Below are positions 8,124 to 16,545 of a stretch of 64,000 bases of DNA, one piece after another; within the stretch, counting starts at the first letter, position 1; each line of letters opens with the position of its first letter. The stretch comes from Prauserella_A sp040645195 (GTDB lineage: Bacteria > Actinomycetota > Actinomycetes > Mycobacteriales > Pseudonocardiaceae). The DNA lies in NCBI RefSeq assembly GCF_040645195.1, contig NZ_JBEYXW010000002.1, forward strand, positions 248,001 to 312,000, in the 5' to 3' direction. The notes below the pieces were generated by a model that was not told where the DNA came from, did no database searches, and worked only from the letters and a program-made list of their open reading frames with translations. The translations under genes and the position numbers were made by a program.

Positions 8124-8930
8124 TCAGAACAGGGGCCAGGGAATGGCACGCCAGTCGTCGGCCGGCGCCGGGAACACACCGTCGGAGAGCAGGGTGTCGG
8201 TGCGTTTGCTCAGTGCCGCCACCTCGACGCGGGTCAGGTGCGGCGCGAGCGCCTCGCCCAGCTCGTGGTCGATCGCCCAGCGCAGCTTGCGCAGCTTGTC
8301 CAGCACCTCGCCGGGCAGCGGCTCTCCGACCCAGCCCCACAGCACGGTGCGGAGTTTCGGGTCGGTGTGCAGGCAGATGCCGTGGTCGACGCCGTAGATG
8401 CGGCCGTTCTCCGCGGCGAGCACATGCCCACCTTTGCGGTCGGTGTTGTTGACCACGATGTCCAGCACGGCCAGTTCCCGCATGCCCGGACGGTCGGCGT
8501 GCACCAGCACGGCCGGCTCGCCGAGGCGATCGTGCGCGTGCAGCACCACCCGCCAGCCTTCGGGCACCTCGTCCGGGGCGCAGATGTCGACGAGCTCGTC
8601 GTCACGCGTCTCGACCCACAGCTGCACCATGCCCTCGCCGAACGGCCCGGCCCGCAACACGGTCGGCGGTACGTTCACCAGCTCGGCCGCCTCGGCGATG
8701 AGATAGGTCGCCACCTCGCGTCCGGCCAACGTGCCATCCGGGAAGTCCCACAATGGGCGCTCCCCCGGTACCGGTTTGTACACGGCGTTGGCGGTCATCC
8801 CGTCCAGCTCGACCGCGCAGAACAGGGTCACGTTGGATGCGTCGACCAGCCGGCCCTCGACTTCCAGCCGGCCACGCCGGATCAGCTCCAGTGCAGCGGG
8901 ATCGGCCGGGTCGAGGTGCGTGCCTGCCAC
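8124..8930 (-). CDS. SCO1664-family protein (kinase-like fold)
   Basis: A 268-residue protein of a conserved actinobacterial family named after SCO1664. The body shows KPVPGERPLWDFPDGTLAGR near residue 50, LDIVVNNTDRKGGHVL near residue 150 and IYGVDHGICLH. The DxxxNNxDRKGGH and YGVDHG motifs resemble the catalytic and metal-binding loops of phosphatidylinositol-3/4-kinase-like enzymes (known of the fold; activity here is inferred). GTG at 8928-8930 begins seven bases after the DUF3090 stop, indicating a tight operon; the frame is open upstream but runs through that gene. Confidence 0.85.
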   Translation of the reverse strand: MAGTHLDPADPAALELIRRGRLEVEGRLVDASNVTLFCAVELDGMTANAVYKPVPGERPLWDFPDGTLAGREVATYLIAEAAELVNVPPTVLRAGPFGEGMVQLWVETRDDELVDICAPDEVPEGWRVVLHAHDRLGEPAVLVHADRPGMRELAVLDIVVNNTDRKGGHVLAAENGRIYGVDHGICLHTDPKLRTVLWGWVGEPLPGEVLDKLRKLRWAIDHELGEALAPHLTRVEVAALSKRTDTLLSDGVFPAPADDWRAIPWPLF

Positions 8931-8937
8931 GTCGGGG

Positions 8938-9516
8938 TCAGCCTTCGCCGGCCAGGTCCGTGTTGCGGCGGTACCCGTTCGACCTGGGGCAGATGTGGCC
9001 GGCCGGGTCGAGCGGCTCACCACAGAGCGGGCACGGCTTGCGGCCGGCGTTGACCACACGGTCGGCCCGCGCGGCGAAAGCGCGGGCCACGGCGGGGCTC
9101 AGGAAGACCCGCACGGCGTCGGGGCCTTCCTCGGTGTCATCGAGCACGACGGTCTCGTCGACCTCATTCTCGGTGATCGCGAGCAGCTCGATCACCACCG
9201 CTTTGCTCTCGGCGTCCCAGCCCAGCCCCATCGTGCCGACCCGGAACTCCTCCTCGACGGGAACGTCCAGCGGGTCGGTGTCCATGAGATCGTCGGGCAC
9301 CTCTTCCGGCACGTCGGCGCCGAAGCGGCTGGCGACCTCCTCCAACAGCGAGCCGAGCCGCTCCGCGAGGACCGCTACCTGCTGTTTCTCGATCGTCACA
9401 CTGATCGTGCGCGTGTTCTCCGACGCCTGCAGGTAGAAGGTACGGTCGCCGGGTTCCCCGACGGTTCCTGCAACGAAACGGTCGGGCTGACGGAAGACAT
9501 GAATAACGCGTGCCAT
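8938..9516 (-). CDS. DUF3090 family protein
   Basis: A 192-residue protein of the DUF3090 (YjdB-type) family. It begins MARVIHVFRQPDRFVAGTVG and ends with two cysteine pairs, CPLCGEPLDPAGHICP (about residues 163-178), that look like a zinc ribbon. In many actinobacteria it is encoded between a histidine phosphatase of the MSMEG_4193 type and the SCO1664-type gene; here SCO1664 follows directly but the phosphatase is 13 kb away. Function is unknown. The ATG at 9514-9516 fits the conserved family start. Confidence 0.88.
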   Translation of the reverse strand: MARVIHVFRQPDRFVAGTVGEPGDRTFYLQASENTRTISVTIEKQQVAVLAERLGSLLEEVASRFGADVPEEVPDDLMDTDPLDVPVEEEFRVGTMGLGWDAESKAVVIELLAITENEVDETVVLDDTEEGPDAVRVFLSPAVARAFAARADRVVNAGRKPCPLCGEPLDPAGHICPRSNGYRRNTDLAGEG

Positions 9517-9605
9517 GGCACTACCGACCCTAGGCCAACTTCGAAGATCAGGCTCGCCCGGGGCAGCGCAGCGCTTCGTGGCCGTTCTGTGCCTACGCTG
9601 GTCGG

Positions 9606-10022
9606 ATGCGGTTGACCGAGCGGGAGGCGCGGCGGCGGTTTGCGGCAGCACCGGTTGCCAGGTTGGCCACGGTCGGCCCGGCGAACATCCCGCACCTCGT
9701 GCCGGTGACCTTCGCCGTCGACGGCGACCTCGTGGTGTTCGCGGTGGACGCCAAACCCAAGACGACCACGGATCTGCGGCGGCTGCGCAACATCGCCGCC
9801 AATCCGAATGTGTCGTTGCTCGTCGATCACTACGACGACGACTGGACCCGGCTGTGGTGGGTGCGCGCCGATGGCGCCGCCATGGTCCTGCACGAGGAGG
9901 TGGCCACCCGGGAACCGCTGCGGGCATTGCGGGAGAAGTACCGGCAGTACGCCGAGCGGCCACCGGACGGGCCGGTGGTCCGCACCCTCGTCACCACCTG
10001 GCGCGGCTGGGCAGCGACCTAG
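9606..10022 (+). CDS. PPOX-class F420-dependent oxidoreductase
   Basis: A 138-residue split-barrel flavin/F420-binding protein of the TIGR03668 (Rv1155-like) type. Motifs include ARLATVGPANIPHLVPVTF (residues 18-36), VVFAVDAKPKTTTDLRRLRN and VSLLVDHYDDDWTRLWWVR. Such enzymes use reduced cofactor F420 as hydride donor on varied substrates. A TACGCT hexamer (9594-9599) lies six bases before the ATG, so the message is probably leaderless. Its TAG stop shares bases with the stop of the convergent mannosyltransferase gene. Confidence 0.9.
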   Translation: MRLTEREARRRFAAAPVARLATVGPANIPHLVPVTFAVDGDLVVFAVDAKPKTTTDLRRLRNIAANPNVSLLVDHYDDDWTRLWWVRADGAAMVLHEEVATREPLRALREKYRQYAERPPDGPVVRTLVTTWRGWAAT

Positions 10023-11605
10023 ACCGCGCTGGTTGTCCGGTCGTCGTCGCGCCCGCGCTGCGGCAGCCTCCGCCAGGCGGCGATGAGACCGAGCGGGTCC
10101 GGCCGCAGCAACGACGCGGCACCGTAGAGGCTCGCCGCGACGACACCGGCGATGAACCACCAGTCGTACAGTCCTTGCTCACCGGTCGGGTAGTAGACCA
10201 GCACCAGGAAGACCGACACCGCCACCACGGCTGCCAGGTGCAGGCGCCGCCAGGGGAACGCCGATGCGATCACGAAGCCCCACGTCAGGTACCAGGGCAG
10301 CGTCGGAGGCGCCAGGATGGCCACCGCGAGCAGGGCGATCGCCATCCGCAGGATCGCCTCGGTACCGCCCCGCCGCGACTGCCACCACTGCCACACGAGC
10401 AACGCCGCGAGCGCGAGCCATGCGGCGGCGCGGGCGACCGCGACGAACGGTGAGGCCGGTACGGTCACCACCAGGTTGACGAGTGTGTGGAAGACCTCAC
10501 CGATGCCGGTTGGAAAGTTGAGCCAGTTCGTGATGATCTGCGGAGCCTGCAGGCCCGTGATCCAGCCGAGGTTGAACGACCCCAGCGACAGCCAGGTTCC
10601 GGCCACGAACACCACGCCGAAGATGCCGAGGGAGGGCACGACCGCCCTGACGAACCGGCGGAAGAGGGTCTCTTCCTCCGGGAGGTGGTTGGCCCACACC
10701 CACACCAGGAACGGCAGTGCGATCGCGGCGGTCGGTTTGATCAGCATGCCGATGGTGACGAGCACGATCGCCAGCGCGTGCTTGCGTTCCAGCGCGGCGA
10801 GCACGCCGATGGTGAGGAACGCGAGCATCAGCAGGTCGTTGTGGATGCCGCCGATGAGGTGGATCACCATCATCGGGCTGGCGACCGCGAGCCACATGGT
10901 CACCGGGAGCTTCCCGCCGAGATGCCGGACGAGCCGCGGCAGCGCCCACAGCACGCCGGCGAGCCCGACCAGCATGACGGCCCGGTTCACAATGACCCCG
11001 GCGATGAGGTTGTCGCCGGTGATCGACACGATGACCTTGGCGACCAGCAGGAACAGTGGTCCATACGGCGCCGGTGTGGTCTGCCACAACGGATGCACGT
11101 TCTGCACCACGTTCGGCAACGTGTCCAGCGCCGCCGGTCCGTAGGCGTAGGGGTCGAGACCATAGAGCAGCTGCGCGCCCTGACCGAGGTAGGAGAAGAC
11201 GTCCCTGGTGAACAGTGGCGGCGCGATCAACAGCGGCGCCATCCAGCACAGCGCGGCCACCACGACGGCTCTGGTGCCGACCCGGCCGTCGAGCACGTAG
11301 CGGCCGAGCCGCACCCAGGCCCAGACCACGAGAGCGAAACCGACGTACAGCACCGCCGTGGCGATTGCCCTGCCGTGGCCGTACCGGATCCAGGACAGCG
11401 GGCCGGTGCTGAGCAGCGGGTCGTGAACCAGGGTTCCTGCCGCGCCGAACGAGGCGAGCAGCAGCAGGATGCTGCCGATGACGCCCATGGCGGTCGTGCG
11501 GTACGGGAAGCGCGAAGGCCCGCCGACGCCGGGCTGTTCCTGCGTCCGCGCTGGCCGTTTCGCGCTGGTATTCGCGCTCGGCACTGGGTCTGTGGTGGTC
11601 GCCAT
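10019..11605 (-). CDS. Polyprenol-phosphomannose-dependent alpha-1,6-mannosyltransferase (MptB-like)
   Basis: A 528-residue GT-C type glycosyltransferase with about 12 hydrophobic segments. After a short cytosolic N-terminus, a first membrane segment (about residues 38-60) leads to a large outer loop containing PLFTRDVFSYLGQGAQLLYG (about 125-145), where the Asp of the RDVFSY motif is the presumed catalytic acid. Later stretches include DPYAYGP and QTTPAPYGPLF. MptA/MptB enzymes elongate the mannan backbone of lipomannan from C35/C50-polyprenyl-phosphomannose on the outer face of the membrane. ATG at 11603-11605; upstream codons give an unnatural Cys-rich N-terminus. Whether it is MptA or MptB cannot be told from one gene. 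Confidence 0.88.
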   Translation of the reverse strand: MATTTDPVPSANTSAKRPARTQEQPGVGGPSRFPYRTTAMGVIGSILLLLASFGAAGTLVHDPLLSTGPLSWIRYGHGRAIATAVLYVGFALVVWAWVRLGRYVLDGRVGTRAVVVAALCWMAPLLIAPPLFTRDVFSYLGQGAQLLYGLDPYAYGPAALDTLPNVVQNVHPLWQTTPAPYGPLFLLVAKVIVSITGDNLIAGVIVNRAVMLVGLAGVLWALPRLVRHLGGKLPVTMWLAVASPMMVIHLIGGIHNDLLMLAFLTIGVLAALERKHALAIVLVTIGMLIKPTAAIALPFLVWVWANHLPEEETLFRRFVRAVVPSLGIFGVVFVAGTWLSLGSFNLGWITGLQAPQIITNWLNFPTGIGEVFHTLVNLVVTVPASPFVAVARAAAWLALAALLVWQWWQSRRGGTEAILRMAIALLAVAILAPPTLPWYLTWGFVIASAFPWRRLHLAAVVAVSVFLVLVYYPTGEQGLYDWWFIAGVVAASLYGAASLLRPDPLGLIAAWRRLPQRGRDDDRTTSAV

Positions 11606-11782
11606 ATTGAGCTTCGAGATTACACAGTGCGATTGGTTGCATCGTCGGCAGCATCGGTTGCCCACCGCTCAGCCGGTCGGCCGGCGTGAAGGCGTTGCCA
11701 CCGCTACGTATTGATCGCGCGGCAGGGCGAAAACGTCACGCAACTGAGCGTGATATTCGGCATGCCCCGATAGCCTGGCGTG

Positions 11783-12625
11783 GTGGGCTCAGGGGACCGG
11801 CGGATTTTGATCTCCGCCGACATGGAGGGTGCAACCGGGGTCACCTGGACCGACGACGTGGTGCCGGGTACCGAACCGTGGCAGCGTTTCCGGCGCCTGT
11901 TCACCGGCGACGTCAACGCCGTCATCGCAGGGCTGTGTGCGGGTGGCGCCGGCGACGTACTGGTCAACGAGGCGCATTCGGCGCAGCGCAACCTTCTGCT
12001 GGAGGAGCTCGATCCGCGAGCACGCATGCTGACCGGGCGGCACAAGCCGCTGTCGATGATGCAGGGCATCGACTCCGGCGTGGCCGGCGTGGTGTTCCTC
12101 GGGTACCACACCGGCGCCGGGTGCGACGGCGTGCTCTCCCACACCTACCTGCCGAACCAGATCACCGGGGTCTGGCTGGACGGCGCACCCGCGAGCGAGG
12201 GCAGCCTCAACGCGGCACTGGCCGCCGAGTACGGCGTGCCGGTGCTCCTGGTCAGTGGCGACGACCTGACGTGTGCGCAGGCGCGGGAGTACGCGCCCGG
12301 CGCCGAACTGGTCGCCGTGAAGGAGTGCGTGAGCCGGTACGCCGCGATCTGCACTCCCCCGGCGCGTACCGCCGCGCAGCTGACCGGGGCCGCCGAAGCC
12401 GCGATGGCCCGCGCCGGGCGGTGTGAACCGGTCATCGGCCCGCACCGGATCGAGGTCGAGTTCGACGCGAGCCACCTCGCGCAGGCGGCCGCGATCGTGC
12501 CGACCGTCGAGCACACCGGCGTCCGGCGGGTGGCCTTCGACGCCGCGGACATGACCGCGGCGATGAAGGCGTTCAAAGTGGTCACCGCCATCGCCGACAG
12601 CGCCGTCCAAGGCAAGTACGGCTAG
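11783..12625 (+). CDS. M55-family D-aminopeptidase (DppA-like)
   Basis: A 280-residue zinc aminopeptidase. The N-terminal ISADMEGATG supplies the metal-binding DxE, followed by LVNEAHSAQRN, VVFLGYHTGAGCDGVLSHTY (His ligand) and TGVWLDGAPASEGSLNA (a Glu ligand). DppA-type enzymes remove D-amino acids, chiefly D-Ala, from peptides and may recycle cell-wall fragments. Two GTG codons, 11780 and 11783, are possible; TAGCCT at 11771-11776 is six bases before the second, which favours 11783 on a leaderless mRNA. No signal peptide is seen, so it is cytoplasmic. Confidence 0.87.
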   Translation: MGSGDRRILISADMEGATGVTWTDDVVPGTEPWQRFRRLFTGDVNAVIAGLCAGGAGDVLVNEAHSAQRNLLLEELDPRARMLTGRHKPLSMMQGIDSGVAGVVFLGYHTGAGCDGVLSHTYLPNQITGVWLDGAPASEGSLNAALAAEYGVPVLLVSGDDLTCAQAREYAPGAELVAVKECVSRYAAICTPPARTAAQLTGAAEAAMARAGRCEPVIGPHRIEVEFDASHLAQAAAIVPTVEHTGVRRVAFDAADMTAAMKAFKVVTAIADSAVQGKYG

Positions 12626-12723
12626 GTTCCCCCGTCCGTGTTGTCGATCCGCCGGGTTCGCGTTTGTCGGCACCAGTGCAGGCGCCGCCGGGGACCGGTG
12701 GCGACGACAGGGAGGAACACGAC

Positions 12724-13350
12724 ATGCGAAAGCTGATGGTGACCACGTTCGTGTCGCTGGACGGGGTCATGCAGGCTCCCGGCGGCCCGGACGAGGACCG
12801 CGAGGGTGGCTTCGAGCACGGTGGCTGGGCGGCGCCGCATTTCGACGACCGGCTCCTGCAGCTGATGGCGGAGGTGATCGGCAGGGCCGAGGCGCTGCTG
12901 CTCGGGCGCAGGACCTACGACATCTTCGCCGCGTCCTGGCCACTTACGGAGCCGGATGACCCGTTCGGGGCAAAGCTGAACGGCATGCGCAAGTACGTCG
13001 CGTCGCGGCACCTGGAGTCCGCTTCGTGGCAGAACACCACGGTGCTCACCGGTGACCTTGCCGACGCGGTCCGCAGGCTCAAGCAGGGCGACGGCGGCGA
13101 GATCCAGGTTCACGGCAGCAGTGAGCTGATCCAGACGCTGCTCAGGCACCAGCTCATCGACGAGTTCCAGGTCGTGGTGTTCCCGGTGGTCATCGGTTCC
13201 GGCAAGCGGCTCTTCGCCGAGGGGACCGTTCCCACCGGCCTCGATCTGCTCAGCACCACGACGTCGGGTACCGGCGTCGTGGTGCAGTCCTACGCCCGCG
13301 GTAACGGCGTCGCCTACGGTGCGCTGGGCCCGGAGACCGGGAACTGGTGA
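12724..13350 (+). CDS. Dihydrofolate reductase-family (RibD C-terminal-like) protein
   Basis: A 208-residue protein of the DHFR/RibD-C superfamily, beginning RKLMVTTFVSLDGVMQAPGG. Further motifs are ALLLGRRTYDIFAASWP (about 58-74), KYVASRHLESASWQNTTVL and IQVHGSSELIQTLLRHQLID, ending in the VVFPVVIGSGKRLF stretch. These reductases use NADPH, but this subfamily is not the housekeeping DHFR and its substrate is unknown. The ATG at 12724 has an AGGGAGGA box eight bases upstream; the frame is open further but without such a site. Confidence 0.85.
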   Translation: MRKLMVTTFVSLDGVMQAPGGPDEDREGGFEHGGWAAPHFDDRLLQLMAEVIGRAEALLLGRRTYDIFAASWPLTEPDDPFGAKLNGMRKYVASRHLESASWQNTTVLTGDLADAVRRLKQGDGGEIQVHGSSELIQTLLRHQLIDEFQVVVFPVVIGSGKRLFAEGTVPTGLDLLSTTTSGTGVVVQSYARGNGVAYGALGPETGNW

Positions 13351-13354
13351 CAGC

Positions 13355-13371
13355 CCCCAAGGCCACCTTGA
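13355..13371. repeat. Copy of the CCCCAAGGCCACCTTG interspersed repeat
   Basis: The 16 bases at 13355-13370 match exactly those at 19692-19707. The core CCAAGG-CCA-CCTTG is itself nearly palindromic. It lies in the 51-base gap between the DHFR-like and GH92 genes. Confidence 0.6.
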
Positions 13372-13401
13372 TGCACGGCCACCTGGCATTACCGTGTAGC
13401 C

Positions 13402-16400
13402 GTGGCGCGCAGTGAGTTCTTCACCTCCTTCGAGGACGGCCACCCGCAACCGGGCACCGGCCACCGGCTCCGCGTGCACGTCGGCGCGGGACCGCTGCGG
13501 CCACTGGCCGCCAAGGCAGGCGTCGGTTTCACCGGCCTGCGCGCCCTGCACTACGCCACCACGGTTGCCGGAACGGCCAGGGCTGGGCTGTTCGGCGTCG
13601 ACGTTCCGGTGACCGAGCGCACCGAACTGTCCTATGTGGTCTATCCCGAACCGGATTCCGGTTCGGGATACCGCAGCACGTTCGTCGCCGTGGACCTCGA
13701 GTTCGATGACGGCACCACGCTCGGTGAGCTGGCCCGGCACACGTCGGCGCGGGCGGCGGGCGAGTCGAAGCGGCTCTACCTCGACCAGTGGAACCTCGTC
13801 CGGCACGAGCTCGGCACGATCGCGGCGGGGCGCACCGTCCGCGCTGTCGTGCTGGTCACCGATGCGCCCGAGGGTGCGGGCGAGGTGACCGGCTGGCTCG
13901 ACGACATCCGGATCGGCGAACAAGGCGGCACCGACCGCGATCCGGTCGACTACGTGCGCACCACCCGCGGCACCCACTCCAGTTCCCGGTTCTCCCGGGG
14001 CAACTGCCTGCCGGCGACCGCGCTGCCGCACGGCTTCAACTTCTGGACGCCGGTCACCGATGCCCGTGCGCTCGACTGGGTGTACGCCTACCACGCCCAC
14101 AACGACGCCGCGAACCGTCCGGCGCTGCAGGCCATCGCGCTCAGCCACCAGCCGAGCCCGTGGGTGGGCGACCGGCACACGTTCCAGGTGATGCCCGGCA
14201 TGGGCGAGGTCGTCGCCGACCCGCGACGCCGCGCGCTGCCGTTCAGCCACGACGACGAGATCGACCGGCCACAGCACTACGGCGTGCGGTTCGCCTGCGG
14301 GATCACCGCCGACATCGCACCCGCCGAGCACGCCGCACTGCTGCGGTTCACCTTCCCCGGCGAGGGAGGCTGGCTGCTCTTCGACAACGTCCGCAACCGG
14401 GGCGGCCTGCGGATCGACACCGGAGGCCGCACCGTCACCGGGCACACCTGGGTACGGAGCAGAGGATCATCGGGGGCCCGGCGGATGTACGTGTACGCGA
14501 CGTTCGACGAGGCACCGTCGGAGGGGCGCAGGATCCGGTCGCCGTTCCGGCGCACGGTGACGGGCTACGTGCGCTTCCCCGGACCCACCGTGACCATGCG
14601 GATCGCCACCTCACTCATCTCGCAGGCCCAGGCACGCCGCAATCTCGAACTGGAGGTCGCGGCGCCGCTCACGTTCGCCGATGTCCGCGAACGGGCCCGG
14701 CTGGCCTGGCACGAGCTGCTGGGCCGGGTGGAGGTCGATGGCGCCACCGACGACCAGCTCACCACGCTGTACTCGAACCTGTACCGGCTGTTCCTGTATC
14801 CCAACGTCGCGCACGAGGACACCCCGGGCGGACCACGCCACGCGAGCGCGGTCTCGCTACGCCGATGGCCGAGTACCCGCAGGCGCACCGGCGCGAGGAT
14901 CGTCGGCGGGCGCCTGATCGTGAACAACGGCTTCTGGGACACCTACCGCACCGCCTGGCCTGCGTACGCGTTGCTCACGCCGGACCGCTGCGGCGAGCTC
15001 ATCGACGGTTTCCTGCAGCACTACCGAGAGGGCGGCTGGATCCCCCGCTGGTCCTCGCCCGGTTACGCGGACGCGATGGTGGGCACCGGCTCCGACGTCG
15101 CGTTCGCCGACGCCTACCTCAAGGGTGTGCGGGGTTTCGACGTGCGCACCGCCTACGAGGCCGCACTGAAGAACGCGACCGTCACCCCGCCATCGCGTGC
15201 CGTGGGCAGGAAGGGACTCGCCGAGTCGATCTTCCTCGGCTACACACCGTCCTCGACGCGCGAAGGCCTGTCGTGGGCTCTGGAGGGCAGCCTCAACGAC
15301 AGCGGTGTCGCCGCACTGGCGACAGCGCTGGGCGATGCCGACAACGCCGCGTACTTCGCAGGCCGGGCGCAGCTCTACGCCGGCCACTTCGATCAGCGGA
15401 TCGGGTTCTTCCAGGGCCGCACCGACGACGGGCAGTGGCGGCGTACGCCGCGGGACTACGACCCGGCCGTGTGGGGCGGCGACTACGCGGAGACCAACGG
15501 CTGGAACACGGCCTTCAGCGCACCACACGACGGCGACGGGCTCGCGGCGCTGCACGGCGGGCGCGCAGGGCTACGGGCGCGGCTGGACACCTTCTTCGCC
15601 ACACCGGAAAGCGGCAGGCAGACCGGTTCCTACCGGCGGGTGATCCACGAGATGACCGAGGCACACGCCGTCCGGCTCGGCCAGTACGGACATTCCAACC
15701 AGCCCTCCCACCACATCCCCTACCTCTACCTCCACGCGGGCGCCCCGCACCGGACGCAGCGCATCGTGCGGGAGGTGCTGCGCCGCTGCTATCTCGGCAG
15801 CGAGCTGGGCCAGGGTTATCCCGGTGACGAGGACAACGGCGAGATGTCCGCATGGTGGCTGTTCAGCGCGCTCGGGTTCTACCCGCTGGCACCGGGAAGC
15901 CCGCGCTATGCCATCGGGTCGCCGCTGTTCACCAGGGCGGTCGTGCGCTTGGACAACGGCAGGCGGCTGGTCGTCAACGCACCCGGCAACAGCACGGACA
16001 ACGTCTACGTGCAGGGCCTGCGGGTGAACGGAACGCCGCATCATTCGCCGTGGCTCGACCACAGTGTGCTCACGGCGGGCGCCGTGCTCGACTTCGACCT
16101 CGGACCCGAGCCTTCGGACTGGGGGACCGTGACCGGCGAGCCGTCGGCTCCCCGGCCGCTACGGGACCTGCCGGGCACTGCCCGCAGCTCCGACGGCACG
16201 CGGGTGGCCGCACTGTTCGACGACACCACCCGCACCGAGGTGACGTTCGACAGCGCCACGCCGGTGGTCGAGCACACGGCCAACCACGCACCGGGAGCCG
16301 TGCGCGTCTACACGCTGACGTCGGCGAGGCGGCAGGGCGACCCGCAGGCGTGGACGCTGGAGGGCTCGGCCGACGGTGCCGAGTGGACGGTGCTCGACAC

Positions 16401-16545
16401 GCGTGCCGGCGAGGAGTTCCGCTGGCGTAGGCAGACCCGCGCATTCCGCGTCGCCGAGCCGCGCACGTTCCGGCATCACCGGCTGCGGATCACCGCGAGC
16501 ACGGGGCGCCGCCTGCGGCTCGCCCAGTGGGAACTGCTGACGTGA
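13402..16545 (+). CDS. GH92 family alpha-mannosidase
   Basis: A 1047-residue glycoside hydrolase of family 92, calcium-dependent exo-alpha-mannosidases. The catalytic half carries LPHGFNFWTPVTD (about 215), NNGFWDTYRTAWPAYAL (about 513-529), EMTEAHAVRLGQYGHSNQPS (about 753-772) and the family signature GQGYPGDEDNGEMSAWW (about 803-819) with acidic catalytic residues. The first 190 residues are a carbohydrate-binding-like domain and the last 130 resemble an F5/8 type C domain. Most actinobacterial relatives are secreted, but no signal peptide is visible here. TACCGT six bases before the GTG indicates a leaderless start. The 3' end overlaps the FUSC gene by four bases. Confidence 0.92.
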   Translation: MARSEFFTSFEDGHPQPGTGHRLRVHVGAGPLRPLAAKAGVGFTGLRALHYATTVAGTARAGLFGVDVPVTERTELSYVVYPEPDSGSGYRSTFVAVDLEFDDGTTLGELARHTSARAAGESKRLYLDQWNLVRHELGTIAAGRTVRAVVLVTDAPEGAGEVTGWLDDIRIGEQGGTDRDPVDYVRTTRGTHSSSRFSRGNCLPATALPHGFNFWTPVTDARALDWVYAYHAHNDAANRPALQAIALSHQPSPWVGDRHTFQVMPGMGEVVADPRRRALPFSHDDEIDRPQHYGVRFACGITADIAPAEHAALLRFTFPGEGGWLLFDNVRNRGGLRIDTGGRTVTGHTWVRSRGSSGARRMYVYATFDEAPSEGRRIRSPFRRTVTGYVRFPGPTVTMRIATSLISQAQARRNLELEVAAPLTFADVRERARLAWHELLGRVEVDGATDDQLTTLYSNLYRLFLYPNVAHEDTPGGPRHASAVSLRRWPSTRRRTGARIVGGRLIVNNGFWDTYRTAWPAYALLTPDRCGELIDGFLQHYREGGWIPRWSSPGYADAMVGTGSDVAFADAYLKGVRGFDVRTAYEAALKNATVTPPSRAVGRKGLAESIFLGYTPSSTREGLSWALEGSLNDSGVAALATALGDADNAAYFAGRAQLYAGHFDQRIGFFQGRTDDGQWRRTPRDYDPAVWGGDYAETNGWNTAFSAPHDGDGLAALHGGRAGLRARLDTFFATPESGRQTGSYRRVIHEMTEAHAVRLGQYGHSNQPSHHIPYLYLHAGAPHRTQRIVREVLRRCYLGSELGQGYPGDEDNGEMSAWWLFSALGFYPLAPGSPRYAIGSPLFTRAVVRLDNGRRLVVNAPGNSTDNVYVQGLRVNGTPHHSPWLDHSVLTAGAVLDFDLGPEPSDWGTVTGEPSAPRPLRDLPGTARSSDGTRVAALFDDTTRTEVTFDSATPVVEHTANHAPGAVRVYTLTSARRQGDPQAWTLEGSADGAEWTVLDTRAGEEFRWRRQTRAFRVAEPRTFRHHRLRITASTGRRLRLAQWELLT

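Noticed and set aside
8931..9059. Longer N-terminus of the SCO1664-family protein
   Set aside because: The extension runs through the DUF3090 coding sequence and has no family similarity.
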